A DNA stretch of 64,000 nt, taken from positions 744,001-808,000 of the forward strand of contig NZ_CP170485.1 of NCBI RefSeq assembly GCF_052055585.1, in the 5' to 3' direction. This stretch comes from Oceanicaulis sp052055585 (GTDB lineage: Bacteria; Pseudomonadota; Alphaproteobacteria; Caulobacterales; Maricaulaceae). Made by a program: the position numbers and the translations under genes. Numbering within the stretch: position 1 is the stretch's first letter; each line of letters begins with the position of its first letter. Below are positions 18,567-27,034 of this stretch, in pieces. Under the pieces are notes generated by a model. That model searched no databases and was not told where the DNA came from. It was given only the letters and a program-made list of their open reading frames with translations.

Positions 18567-18598
18567 GATGTCCCATTCCTCCCGCCCCTTCCGTTTCT
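18567..18598 (+). promoter_or_regulatory. Candidate ECF-type promoter, copy 2
   Basis: GATGTCCCATT (18567-18577), 14 bases, then CGTTTCT (18592-18598), identical in both blocks and in spacing to 14667-14698, although the 14-base spacers differ in sequence. It ends 23 bases before the lipoprotein start codon, which would leave a short leader containing GGAGGG. The conserved spacing, with a divergent spacer, argues for a functional promoter rather than a duplicated segment. Confidence 0.6.
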
Positions 18599-18621
18599 GT
18601 TTGTAGATGGAGGGACCACTC

Positions 18622-19854
18622 ATGAAACTTATCAGGACCACCACCCTGACGCTGGCCGTGCTGGCCTTGCCGCTGTCCGCTTGCGGAAAGTCCGACGAGG
18701 AGCGCGCCCGGGATGAAGCCGTTGACGCTCTGGCTCAGGCGCTGGGCAGTCGTGAAGCCGCCGAACAGATCGCCCGGGTCGGCGAAGAGGTCGCAGCTGA
18801 AGAAGCCGGATCGGCCGAGGCGTTCCAGCAGACCTTTGACGCCATGATGCGTGAGGCCGGCATGCGGGCGGCCGCAAATACCCAGGGTTTTGATGCGCAT
18901 CCCGCAAACATGCGGGCGGGGGCAGGCGTGCGCGAGGGAGAAACCCGCTTGCGCGCCGGCTTCTCGCCCGATCCCCACATGTTGACGGTGCATGCGGGCG
19001 GCAGGCTTGAGATCGCATCCCAGGACGGTCTTCAGGCCTGCCGCGGTTATACTGAGGCTGAGCCCAACCATGCCCTGACCTATATGAGCGACGGCCAGGC
19101 ACAGCTGGTGATCGATTTCGCTTCGTCTGGCGATGCGTCGCTGACGGTGCGGGCCCCGAACGGGCAATGGTATTGCAATGACGATTACGGCAGCAGCCTG
19201 AACCCGCGCCTGGTGTTCGCCGCGCCGCCCACCGGCCGCTATGACATCTGGGTGGGTAATCTCTCTGCGGTCGAGAGTCTGGAAGGCCAGCTGAGCTTCT
19301 CAGCTCAAGGCGATGACTCTCTGGATGCGGCGGCGAACCGTCCTTACGAGATGGCGCAGAATTTTCTGGCGCAGGCGATCGCCAGCCAGACGGGCGCCTT
19401 GCCGGCAGGCGTGGAGCCCGGGACCGGGATCCAGATGGAGACTGTCCCTGTCGACACCAGCGCTGCAGCGTCCGGCGGTCGACATGATTTCCGCGGCGAA
19501 GCACGCGGCTTGAGCTTGCCTGTCGAGTTTGGCGGCGCGCTGGATCTGTCCGTTCCGAGCTCGTTCCGGTGTCTGGGCGGGTTTGCGTCCGCGCCTTCCG
19601 CAGAGCTGCGCTATCGCGGCAATGGCGGCGACCTCTTCATTTCGGGACAGGCCTTGAACGACACGACGCTCGCTGTGCGGGCGCCGGATGGGCGCTGGTA
19701 CTGCAATGACGACGCCTGGTCGCTCAATCCGGGTCTGCGTTTCGTGAACTCCGAGCAAGGGCTCTACCAGATCTGGATGGGGTCCTATGGCGCGCAGCAG
19801 ACCGGAGAGGCGCAGATCCATGTGTCCTCCACCGGTTTCGGCCCGCAGAACTGA
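18622..19854 (+). CDS. Lipoprotein with two PPC-like beta domains
   Basis: 410 residues. The start at 18622 has GGAGGG 8 bases upstream; the signal ends in a lipobox LSAC, with Cys21 as lipidation site. An acidic, Ala-rich helical segment (about 25-85) precedes two related ~100-residue domains with matching cores: LTVRAPNGQWYCNDD followed by RYDIWVGN, and LAVRAPDGRWYCNDD followed by LYQIWMGS. These resemble bacterial pre-peptidase C-terminal (PPC-like) beta domains; each also has an earlier Cys (QACRGY; FRCLGG) that could pair with the WYCNDD Cys. First gene of a likely four-gene operon (22 bp to the next gene). Probably a surface or periplasmic binding component, not an enzyme. Confidence 0.75.
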   Translation: MKLIRTTTLTLAVLALPLSACGKSDEERARDEAVDALAQALGSREAAEQIARVGEEVAAEEAGSAEAFQQTFDAMMREAGMRAAANTQGFDAHPANMRAGAGVREGETRLRAGFSPDPHMLTVHAGGRLEIASQDGLQACRGYTEAEPNHALTYMSDGQAQLVIDFASSGDASLTVRAPNGQWYCNDDYGSSLNPRLVFAAPPTGRYDIWVGNLSAVESLEGQLSFSAQGDDSLDAAANRPYEMAQNFLAQAIASQTGALPAGVEPGTGIQMETVPVDTSAAASGGRHDFRGEARGLSLPVEFGGALDLSVPSSFRCLGGFASAPSAELRYRGNGGDLFISGQALNDTTLAVRAPDGRWYCNDDAWSLNPGLRFVNSEQGLYQIWMGSYGAQQTGEAQIHVSSTGFGPQN

Positions 19855-19875
19855 TCCGGGAAGGGGAGAACCATC

Positions 19876-20880
19876 ATGTGGGATTTCAGTCTTTCACGCG
19901 CTTTCGGAATGATGTTGCGCACCATGCCTTTCCTGCTTTTCCGCCTCGCGGTCTATGCCGGCATCGCGGTGGCGACGGTTCTTGTGACCGGCGTCGGCGC
20001 CGGTCTGGGCTGGGGCTTTGGCGCTCTGGGCGGGTCTGATGGCCGCGCTGTCGGGGCCATGTGGGGCGCGCTGGGCGGTCTGGGGATTGCGGGCGGCGCG
20101 CTTTACCTCGCCCGTGAGTACATCCTGTATCTGGTCAAGGCGGCGCATATCGCGGTGCTGGTGGAATTGCTGGACGGCGACACATTGCCAGAGGGCAAAT
20201 CCCAGATCGATCACGGCGCCGCTGTGGTCAAATCGCGCTTCGCCCAGTCCAGCGTCCTGTTCGGGCTGGATCAGCTGATCAAGGGCGTCATCGCCGCCGT
20301 GACAGGTCTGCTGGACGGCGTGGCTGCGGTTCTGCCCATTCCGGGGCTGAACAATATCGTCGGCATCCTGCGGGCTTTTCTGAAAGTGGCGGTCGGCTTT
20401 GTGGACGAGATCATCCTCGCCTACGCCATCCGCACCAAAAGCGAGAACCCGTGGGCCTCTGCGCAGGATGCGCTCGTTTATTACGGCCAGAACTACAAGG
20501 TGATGCTCAAGAACGCCGCCTGGCTGGCGGTGATCATCTATCTGCTGTCCTTCCTGGTGTTCCTGGTGATGCTGGCGCCTGCTGCGGCGGTGGTCTGGCT
20601 GATCCCTGGCGCCTGGTCGGCAGGCGGGGTCATCTTCGCGCTGATCTTCGCCTGGGCGGTGAAAGCGGCGCTGATCGAGCCGTTGGCCGTCACCTGCATG
20701 ATGCAGGTCTTCTTCAAGACCATTGAAGGCCAGAGCAAGGATCCCGCCTGGGAAGCCCGCCTCGATGGCCTCTCGAACAAATTCGGAAAAATCAAAACCA
20801 AAGCAGCGCAATGGACTGGCGCAGCAACCGGGCAGGGGACGCACGGTCAGGCCGGTTCGCAACAGGAGACAGGCGCATGA
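19876..20880 (+). CDS. Multi-pass inner-membrane protein of unknown function
   Basis: 334 residues. Hydrophobic segments are visible at about 15-38, 48-70, 75-95, 135-160 and a long block at 212-275 (LAVIIYLLSFLVFLVMLAPA and onward), so five to seven helices are likely. The C-terminal ~60 residues are hydrophilic, ending in a Gln/Gly/Ala-rich tail. I do not recognise a family; no transporter or enzyme motif is apparent. It sits 21 bp after the lipoprotein gene, and its TGA overlaps the next ATG (ATGA), so it belongs to the same operon. It may anchor or energise the lipoprotein and VWA partners. Confidence 0.7.
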   Translation: MWDFSLSRAFGMMLRTMPFLLFRLAVYAGIAVATVLVTGVGAGLGWGFGALGGSDGRAVGAMWGALGGLGIAGGALYLAREYILYLVKAAHIAVLVELLDGDTLPEGKSQIDHGAAVVKSRFAQSSVLFGLDQLIKGVIAAVTGLLDGVAAVLPIPGLNNIVGILRAFLKVAVGFVDEIILAYAIRTKSENPWASAQDALVYYGQNYKVMLKNAAWLAVIIYLLSFLVFLVMLAPAAAVVWLIPGAWSAGGVIFALIFAWAVKAALIEPLAVTCMMQVFFKTIEGQSKDPAWEARLDGLSNKFGKIKTKAAQWTGAATGQGTHGQAGSQQETGA

Positions 20881-21704
20881 CCTATCTGAAATCCATCAAG
20901 ACCCTTCTCGCGGCGGGCGCCGCGCTTGGCCTCGTTATGGGCGCAGCCCAGGCCCAGTACGATCCGGGCCGCGATACGGTGGTGATCACCCGCGCCGACA
21001 ATGGACAGGGCGCCGATATCAATGTGCGAGGCAGTCTGACGCCGCAGGACATGGCGATCCTTCTGGGCATTACGCCGCCGCCGTCTGATGACGCCAAGCT
21101 GATCATGGAACAGGGCCAACCGCCGCGCTGGAGCACGCAGCCGCTGGACGTGATTGATGTGGAGCTGGGCGGTGACGGGTCTGTCGAGATCGACCTGTTT
21201 CCCGACGCGATGCGCCGGCCGCCCGCCAATCCGGCGCCGCGGGACACTGCAGGGTCTTCGCGATCAGCGTCCAGCGGTTCAGCGATCCAGCCGCGAAGCG
21301 GCATGTGGCAGGCCGACGCCCCTTCCGTGCGGACCGAAGGCTGCCCCTCTGTGATCGCCAGCAATATGGGCGGCTTCATGAATGCGGGCCGCTTTGACAC
21401 CGGGCCGCGTCAGGTCACGTTCGATGGTCCGTTCAATCCAGCGGCCCTGCCGGGCCTCAGCGACCAACTGAACTTCAGCTGGCTGCAGATGGATCCCAAT
21501 ACCTGGATCGGCACAGCCGATCTTCCCGGAACGCAAGGCATGACGCCGAGCATGCAGTTGACGGTGCGGCTTCTCTCTCCGGTCGAGATGCAGACGGTGG
21601 GCGTTGTCAGCCTGAACTTCCCTCAGCAGCTGCTTCAGACGCTGGGCGGCGGTGCTGATTGCCGTGCGGTGTCAGAGACCGTCATGCGTCGGATTTCGGA
21701 CTAG
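20877..21704 (+). CDS. Secreted protein of unknown function
   Basis: 275 residues, with an N-terminal signal peptide (LLAAGAALGLVMGAAQAQ, cut near residue 27). A Pro/Ser-rich linker at about 118-140 divides an N-terminal part from a ~130-residue C-terminal domain that contains two Cys (GCPSVI, ADCRAV). The C-terminal half (MQLTVRLLSPVEMQTVGVVS) looks like a beta-rich ligand- or lipid-binding fold, but no family is recognised. The start overlaps the preceding stop codon and the stop is 9 bases before the VWA gene, so it is translated as part of the operon. Confidence 0.7.
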   Translation: MTYLKSIKTLLAAGAALGLVMGAAQAQYDPGRDTVVITRADNGQGADINVRGSLTPQDMAILLGITPPPSDDAKLIMEQGQPPRWSTQPLDVIDVELGGDGSVEIDLFPDAMRRPPANPAPRDTAGSSRSASSGSAIQPRSGMWQADAPSVRTEGCPSVIASNMGGFMNAGRFDTGPRQVTFDGPFNPAALPGLSDQLNFSWLQMDPNTWIGTADLPGTQGMTPSMQLTVRLLSPVEMQTVGVVSLNFPQQLLQTLGGGADCRAVSETVMRRISD

Positions 21705-21713
21705 GGGGAAGCC

Positions 21714-23711
21714 ATGAAATCTTCTGTTTCCCGCTGCGCCCGCCGCAGCCTGCTGGGCGCTTCGGCGGCCCTGCTTACAGTCCTGACCGCGCCTGTGATG
21801 GTCGCTCAGGCCCAGAGCCAACCCGATACGGTGCTGGTGCTGGACGCCTCCAATTCCATGTGGGGGCAGATCGATGGCGTGGCCAAGATCGAGATCGCGC
21901 GCGAGGCGCTGGGCGATTATGTCCGCTCCATCGCGCCGGACACCCGCCTGGGTGTGTTCGCCTATGGCCATCGTCAGGCCGGGCGCTGTGACGATATCGA
22001 GCAGGTTCGCGCCCTGTCGCGCGTCAACGCCGATCAGGTGATCGCTCAGGTCAATGGGTTGACGCCGCGAGGCAAGACGCCGCTGACCGACGCCATCCGT
22101 CAGGCCGCCGGCGCGCTGGGCTCTGAGGGCGGCTCCATCATCATCCTCACCGATGGTGTGGAGACGTGTGGCGGCGACGCCTGCGCGCTCGCCGCCGAGC
22201 TGGCCGCATCCGGCATTGATCTGACCGCCCATGTGGTCGGGTTCGACATCCAGACGCCGGGGGACCGGGCCAGCCTGTCCTGTATCGCCCAGCAAACGGG
22301 CGGGGTGTATCTGGACGCCGCCAACGGTGAGGAACTGGCCGAGGCTCTGGAAACCGCCGCCCGGACGACGCCGCAAAGCGTCGCGCCCCGGTCGGTCGCC
22401 CTGTCGGCGCGGCTGGAAGGCTCGAACCGGTCCGTCACTCAGGCGAGCTTCTTCGTGATGGACGCCACGGGTGCTGTGCTTCTGGATGGCGGTGCGGGAC
22501 CTGTTGATCTTCGTCCCGGTCGGTATCGCGCCGTGGCGCTGACCGATCAGGGGAATGGCGCTGTGGAGGCCGAGGTCACAAGTGATGCGCCCGATGTGAT
22601 CATTGTCCCGATTGCGGCGGAGATCCCTGAAGCCAGCATGACTCTGGACGGTGTGGCCCAGGCCGGACGCCCGGCCCGGTTCAGCTGGGAAGGGCCTGAT
22701 GGCGAGGATGATTACCTGCAGCTGGCGCTAGCGGATGGTGCGCCGACCGAGGTGGATTACTCCGCCTGGACCCGGGACGGTTCGCCCGCTGAAATCGTCA
22801 TGCCGGGAGAGCCGGGCGCCTATCAGGTGCAGTACCGGTCCGCCTCGCTCAATCAGGTCCTGGGGTCGACGGTGTTCAATGTGGAGCCGAGCCTGGCCAC
22901 GATCGACGCGCCTGACAGTGTGGCGGTCGGCGGGGTGATCGAGGTGCGCTGGACCGGCCCGGACGAGGAGGGCGACTGGATCGGCTTTGTGCCGGTCGGC
23001 GGTGTGGCGGGTCAGCTGGCTGGCTACAGCTATGCCCGCACCGAAGATTCTGACGGGGACACGCTGAGCATTCCCGTGCCCGGCCAGGAAGGCCCGATGG
23101 AGCTCATCTACGTACTGGAATCTGACAACACGGTGCTCGCACGACGGACGGTGATGATTGAGGATGTGGAGGCGCTCATCGAGGCGCCATCCGAGGCCAT
23201 GGGCGGCGGCGCCATTACCGTCGCCATCAATGCGCCGAGCATGGAACGTGACTGGGTCGGCATCGTTGAAGTCGGCGCCGGGGCATCGGTTTATGTCCGC
23301 AACGCCTGGGCCTCCGTGGACGGCGCTAGCTCGATGTCGCTGCGCGTGCCCGGCGCGCCCGGCGATTATGAAGTGCGCTATATCCGCGAAGCCGCTGACG
23401 GAGCGACGATCCTCGCCAGCCTGCCGCTGAGCGTGGTTGATGGCGGGGTGACGATTGAAGCCCCGGCGTCGGTGGCGGCCGGGGAGAGCTTCACCGTCAC
23501 TACAACAGGTCCGGGACTGGAAAGTGACTATATCGACTTTGCACGCCCTGATACCGCCCTCGGCGATTACTCGCTGGGGTGGGGCAGCGTGTCCGAGGAC
23601 GGTTCAGCGTCGCTGACCGCCCCTGATGAGCCGGGCCAGTACCGGCTGCGCTACATCATCACCATTGGCGCTTATCACGTTCTGGCGGAAAGCCGGATCG
23701 AGGTGCGCTAA
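21714..23711 (+). CDS. Secreted VWA-domain protein with tandem beta domains
   Basis: 665 residues. A signal region (ARRSLLGASAALLTVLTAPV, cut near AQAQ) with a twin arginine could use Sec or Tat. The von Willebrand A domain (about 38-215) keeps the full metal-ion-dependent adhesion site: Asp44-x-Ser46-x-Ser48, Thr122 (RGKTPL) and Asp147 (ILTDGVETC). After it come about four beta domains of ~90-100 residues with a shared pattern (IDAPDSVAVGGVIEVRWTGP, later IEAPASVAAGESFTVTTTGP, each ending GxYxxRYI or similar). VWA domains bind protein ligands through the metal site, so this is likely the protein-contacting partner of the operon. The ATG follows GGGGGAAGCC; a terminator follows the stop codon. 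Confidence 0.85.
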   Translation: MKSSVSRCARRSLLGASAALLTVLTAPVMVAQAQSQPDTVLVLDASNSMWGQIDGVAKIEIAREALGDYVRSIAPDTRLGVFAYGHRQAGRCDDIEQVRALSRVNADQVIAQVNGLTPRGKTPLTDAIRQAAGALGSEGGSIIILTDGVETCGGDACALAAELAASGIDLTAHVVGFDIQTPGDRASLSCIAQQTGGVYLDAANGEELAEALETAARTTPQSVAPRSVALSARLEGSNRSVTQASFFVMDATGAVLLDGGAGPVDLRPGRYRAVALTDQGNGAVEAEVTSDAPDVIIVPIAAEIPEASMTLDGVAQAGRPARFSWEGPDGEDDYLQLALADGAPTEVDYSAWTRDGSPAEIVMPGEPGAYQVQYRSASLNQVLGSTVFNVEPSLATIDAPDSVAVGGVIEVRWTGPDEEGDWIGFVPVGGVAGQLAGYSYARTEDSDGDTLSIPVPGQEGPMELIYVLESDNTVLARRTVMIEDVEALIEAPSEAMGGGAITVAINAPSMERDWVGIVEVGAGASVYVRNAWASVDGASSMSLRVPGAPGDYEVRYIREAADGATILASLPLSVVDGGVTIEAPASVAAGESFTVTTTGPGLESDYIDFARPDTALGDYSLGWGSVSEDGSASLTAPDEPGQYRLRYIITIGAYHVLAESRIEVR

Positions 23712-23725
23712 ATCCGATGCGAACG

Positions 23726-23760
23726 GGCCGGGCGGAGCTGCAGACTCCATCCGGCCTTTT
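23726..23760 (+). terminator. Terminator of the lipoprotein-VWA operon
   Basis: GGCCGGGCGGAG pairs with CTCCATCCGGCC (12-bp stem with a two-base internal mismatch, 7-base loop), followed by TTTTCG, 15 bases after the VWA stop codon. Confidence 0.75.
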
Positions 23761-23879
23761 CGTGTGCGTGAGGGCGTCGATGGAGAGGTTTATGCGTTGT
23801 CGCCGCTCCTTGCGCGTTCAATCGCAAGAATTTTCCTGTCTGCCACGCTAGACTGACCCACAACATGGAGGGTCAGGAT

Positions 23880-25655
23880 ATGCGGTTACGATATGGTCTG
23901 ATGTCAGGCGTCATGGCGCTTGCGCTGATGGGGTGCGGCGTCGCGAATGAAACGCCCGGATCCGAGGCCGCACCGTCGTCCCGCGCGTTGGAGCTGACGC
24001 TGGCGCCGGTTCAGGCGGAGAACAGCGACGCGATTGAAACCGTTGAGCTGACCTATGCCTTTGAAGGCATCAGCGTTCAGGCGGGTGAGCCGCTGTTCCG
24101 CCTGCCTCTGATCGCATCCAATGTGGATACGGTCGCCACGGTGCTGGAGAACCTGATCGCCGAGGATGATCAGGGCGAGATCCCGCTCAGCTTTGAAGAT
24201 GTAGACTTGCCCGAACGCTCGGCGCGAGACGCGGTCAGCGGCGGACCGTCCCGGCAATGGCTGGCAGGCCGCGATACGGTCGGCGCCGTGACCGTGCGCT
24301 ATTCGGTTCCCGCCGATGCAACCTTGCCCCCGCGGGGGCCGGCCCCGCCCTTCGGCTTCAGCAATAAGGGCGAGGGAGTCTCCGCCGCCGGCCATATCTT
24401 TGTCGTCTTGCCGCCGGGCGAAGAGCCCTATGACACGATCGTCAATTGGGACCTGTCCCGGGCGCCGGACGGCGCGCGCGGCTTTAGCTCGCTTGGCGAA
24501 GGCCGGGTCGAAGCCCCCCGGCCCATGACCGGGCAGGAGCTGCGGATGAGCTTCTATATGGCGGGCGATCTTCTGAGCTGGCCCGAGCCCACGCCAGAGA
24601 CCGGGTTCTTCGGCGTGGTTCAGGGCGAGCCGCCCTTTGACGGACAAGCGCTGCTGAGCTGGGCCGGTGAGCTCTACGACGATTATTCAGGCTTCTTCGG
24701 ACAAGAGGAGACGCCCACCTATGGCGTCTTCATCCGCTATAATCCGATCAATGGCGGCGGCGGCGTCGGCCTGCACCATTCCTTCGTGCTGACCTACAAG
24801 GAAGACAGCACCAATGTGGCCGGGCTCCAGTCCACTTTGGCCCATGAGATGTTCCACACCTTCCAGCCCTTTATCGCCGAGCCGGGTGGGCTTGAATCCT
24901 CCTGGTTCGGGGAAGGGCTCGCGGTGTTCTATCAGGCGCGTCTGCCGCTTCGTTTCGGGATGCTGAGCCCTGAGGAATTCCTAGAGGACCTCAATTTCCA
25001 TGCGGGGCGCTACTACACCAGCCTGATGGCGACCGCGCCCAATTCCGAGGTGCCGGCGCGCTTCTGGGCTGATACCCGCATCCGAACACTGCCCTATGAC
25101 CGGGGCATGCTCTATTTCGTCACCATTGATGACGCCGTAAGGGAGGCCAGTCAGGGCGAGCGGTCGCTCGATGATCTGATGCTGGAGATGCTGCATCGTC
25201 AGCAAGCAGGCGAGACCCTGACGAACGCCGTCTGGGAAGAGGTTCTGCAGGCGGAGTTGGGCGCTGACGCTGTCACCGGCTTCCGTAATTTTCTGGACGG
25301 GGCGATGCCCGTTCCCGCTTCAGACGCGTTCGGTCCATGCTTTGAACGCACAACGCGCCCCATGCGCCGTTATGAGCTGGGGTTTGATACGGCGGTTCTG
25401 GCGGAGCCCACGCGCATCATTCGCGGCCTTGAGCCGGGCACGGCGGCGGCTGAAGCCGGGCTTCAGAACGGGGACGAGATCGTTCGTCCGGTGCCCCAGG
25501 ACGCTCTGCAAGGCAGTCAGGATGCGCTTCTGACGCTTGAAATTCGCCGCGGCGAGGAGACCTTCGAAGTCACCTATCTGCCGCGCGGCGAGACCGTGGA
25601 TGCGTATCAATGGGAGCGGGTGGAAAGCGTTCCGGCGAGCGCCTGCGGCCTCTGA
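23880..25655 (+). CDS. M61-like lipoprotein peptidase with PDZ-like end
   Basis: 591 residues from the ATG at 23880, which follows GGAGGGTCAGGAT; an ATG at 23865 is unlikely. The signal ends in lipobox LMGC (Cys19). The gluzincin centre is HEMFH (near residue 324) with the third zinc ligand Glu in SSWFGEG, 19 residues later, as in the M1/M61 clan. The C-terminal ~100 residues form a PDZ-like module (IIRGLEPGTAAAEAGLQNGD). The protein is probably tethered to a membrane facing the periplasm and trims peptides. It is clearly homologous over its length to the product of 30302-32083 (shared RTLPYDRG, SDAFGPCF and YLPRG). The gene is separated from the VWA operon by a terminator. Confidence 0.85.
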   Translation: MRLRYGLMSGVMALALMGCGVANETPGSEAAPSSRALELTLAPVQAENSDAIETVELTYAFEGISVQAGEPLFRLPLIASNVDTVATVLENLIAEDDQGEIPLSFEDVDLPERSARDAVSGGPSRQWLAGRDTVGAVTVRYSVPADATLPPRGPAPPFGFSNKGEGVSAAGHIFVVLPPGEEPYDTIVNWDLSRAPDGARGFSSLGEGRVEAPRPMTGQELRMSFYMAGDLLSWPEPTPETGFFGVVQGEPPFDGQALLSWAGELYDDYSGFFGQEETPTYGVFIRYNPINGGGGVGLHHSFVLTYKEDSTNVAGLQSTLAHEMFHTFQPFIAEPGGLESSWFGEGLAVFYQARLPLRFGMLSPEEFLEDLNFHAGRYYTSLMATAPNSEVPARFWADTRIRTLPYDRGMLYFVTIDDAVREASQGERSLDDLMLEMLHRQQAGETLTNAVWEEVLQAELGADAVTGFRNFLDGAMPVPASDAFGPCFERTTRPMRRYELGFDTAVLAEPTRIIRGLEPGTAAAEAGLQNGDEIVRPVPQDALQGSQDALLTLEIRRGEETFEVTYLPRGETVDAYQWERVESVPASACGL

Positions 25656-25682
25656 ACCGAGCCTCGGACCGGCTGCGTGAGG

Positions 25683-26819
25683 TCAGACGACCTTGCGCAG
25701 CCGGGTCTGGCGATACAGGGCGAGTCCTTCGCCAAAACGGCTCAGAGCATCTTCGAGCTGACCGGGATCCTGCACATATCCAAGACGCACATGACCGGCC
25801 AGGCCAAAGAGTTCGCCCGGCGCGACGATGACGTTGTTGTGGTCCATGAGCCAGTCGGAGAAGGCGTGGGTGTCTTCGATGTCGTTGAGTTTGAGGAAGG
25901 CGACGCAACCATGCTCGGGCAGTTCACCCTCAACCCAGCCCGCGTCACGCCATTGCTGGATGTGACGCTGCATGACGGGGCGGGCCGCCGCCGACAGGGT
26001 CTGGACGTAGGCGTCAAAGCGATCGCTGTTTTCGAGCACCAGAGCGGCCATGGCATGGCCAAGCTTGGACACCCCGAACGAGAAGTGATCGTTGTAGTGC
26101 CTCAGGGTTCGAAGCGCTTCACCTGACGCGATGATCCAGCCGCACCGCAGGGTGCTCAGGCCGTAGATCTTGGTCAGCGAGCTGATAGTGATGAAACGCT
26201 CGGAGCGTTTGGCGCCGATGGATTGACGGTCGTGCCGCGGGCCGTAATCGCGATAGACCTCATCCACGACGACCCAGAAATCATGCGTTTCGGCCAGCTT
26301 GGCGAGGGCGTCCAGCTGATGGCCCGGCACGGGATAGCTGGACGGATTGTGCAGGTCGGAAATAACCACCATGCGCGTCTGAGGCGTCAGTGCGGCCTGC
26401 AACGCATCAAGATCAAGCTCGAAGCGGGGCGCGCGTCGGGTGAAATGGGTGACCGTAAGCTGATTGGCGTTCGCGAGGCTGTCGAACAGCTCGAAGCGCG
26501 GCGTCTCCACCAGTACATGATCGCCGGGATCAAGCAGGGCCCGGTAGACCGTATGAAGGCCTTCGGTCGCGCCTGTTGTGCAGATGATCCGCTCACGCGC
26601 CACGTCATAGCGTTTGGCGAGCGCAGCGACGGTATAGGGATTTCCGCCAATGAAAGCGCTGGTGTAGCGGGGCGTCGCCGGCTCGGTGAAGGCGCGGGCG
26701 ATCAACTCCTGGAGCAGGGATTTCGGCTCGGGTACAGCGCTGTCAAACAGCGCCAAGGCGTCACGCGGCTCTTTGGAGAGCCTGTCGATCATCCTGCGTA
26801 TCCACGACGCATATTCCAT
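25683..26819 (-). CDS. PLP-dependent aminotransferase, class I/II
   Basis: 378 residues, close to the usual size for fold-type I aminotransferases. Visible landmarks are the phosphate/ring-contact region TTGATEGLHTVYRALL, the Asn in DLHNPSSYPVP, the Asp in VVVDEVYRDYG, and the PLP lysine in SSLTKIYGLSTLRCGW. The enzyme would be cytoplasmic and use an amino acid as amino donor; substrate specificity cannot be read. It lies between two peptidase/receptor units in the peptide-scavenging region and ends 27 bp from the convergent M61-like gene. Confidence 0.88.
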   Translation of the reverse strand: MEYASWIRRMIDRLSKEPRDALALFDSAVPEPKSLLQELIARAFTEPATPRYTSAFIGGNPYTVAALAKRYDVARERIICTTGATEGLHTVYRALLDPGDHVLVETPRFELFDSLANANQLTVTHFTRRAPRFELDLDALQAALTPQTRMVVISDLHNPSSYPVPGHQLDALAKLAETHDFWVVVDEVYRDYGPRHDRQSIGAKRSERFITISSLTKIYGLSTLRCGWIIASGEALRTLRHYNDHFSFGVSKLGHAMAALVLENSDRFDAYVQTLSAAARPVMQRHIQQWRDAGWVEGELPEHGCVAFLKLNDIEDTHAFSDWLMDHNNVIVAPGELFGLAGHVRLGYVQDPGQLEDALSRFGEGLALYRQTRLRKVV

Positions 26820-26996
26820 GCGGTCTGTACTTCCTGCTGCTGTGCAGCCGCTGGTCCAGAGGCTCCCACATCCGTTTTCTATCGGCGGGTGCGAGGCTTT
26901 TTTATGTGATCAGCGGCGCGGCCCCGAAAAAGGCCGCATAAAAATTTCCCGCGTCGTGTCAGAGGTATGACTGTGTCTGAAACGCGGAGCGCAATC

Positions 26997-27022
26997 GGGA
27001 GCGCCCGTTTCGGGGCGCTCCC
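26997..27022 (-). terminator. Strong hairpin after the TonB receptor gene
   Basis: GGGAGCGCCC (26997-27006) pairs with GGGCGCTCCC (27013-27022) around a short loop, 13 bases past the receptor stop codon. It lacks a U-tract on the minus strand, so it may act as a 3' end-stabilising or Rho-assisted hairpin rather than a classical terminator. Confidence 0.5.
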
Positions 27023-27034
27023 GGTCACTGTCAG

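Noticed and set aside
26918..26943. GCGGCC-N8-GGCCGC hairpin followed by A/T bases
   Set aside because: It is not positioned after any gene end on the strand where it could terminate; the loop is large and the tract mixed. I could not assign a role.
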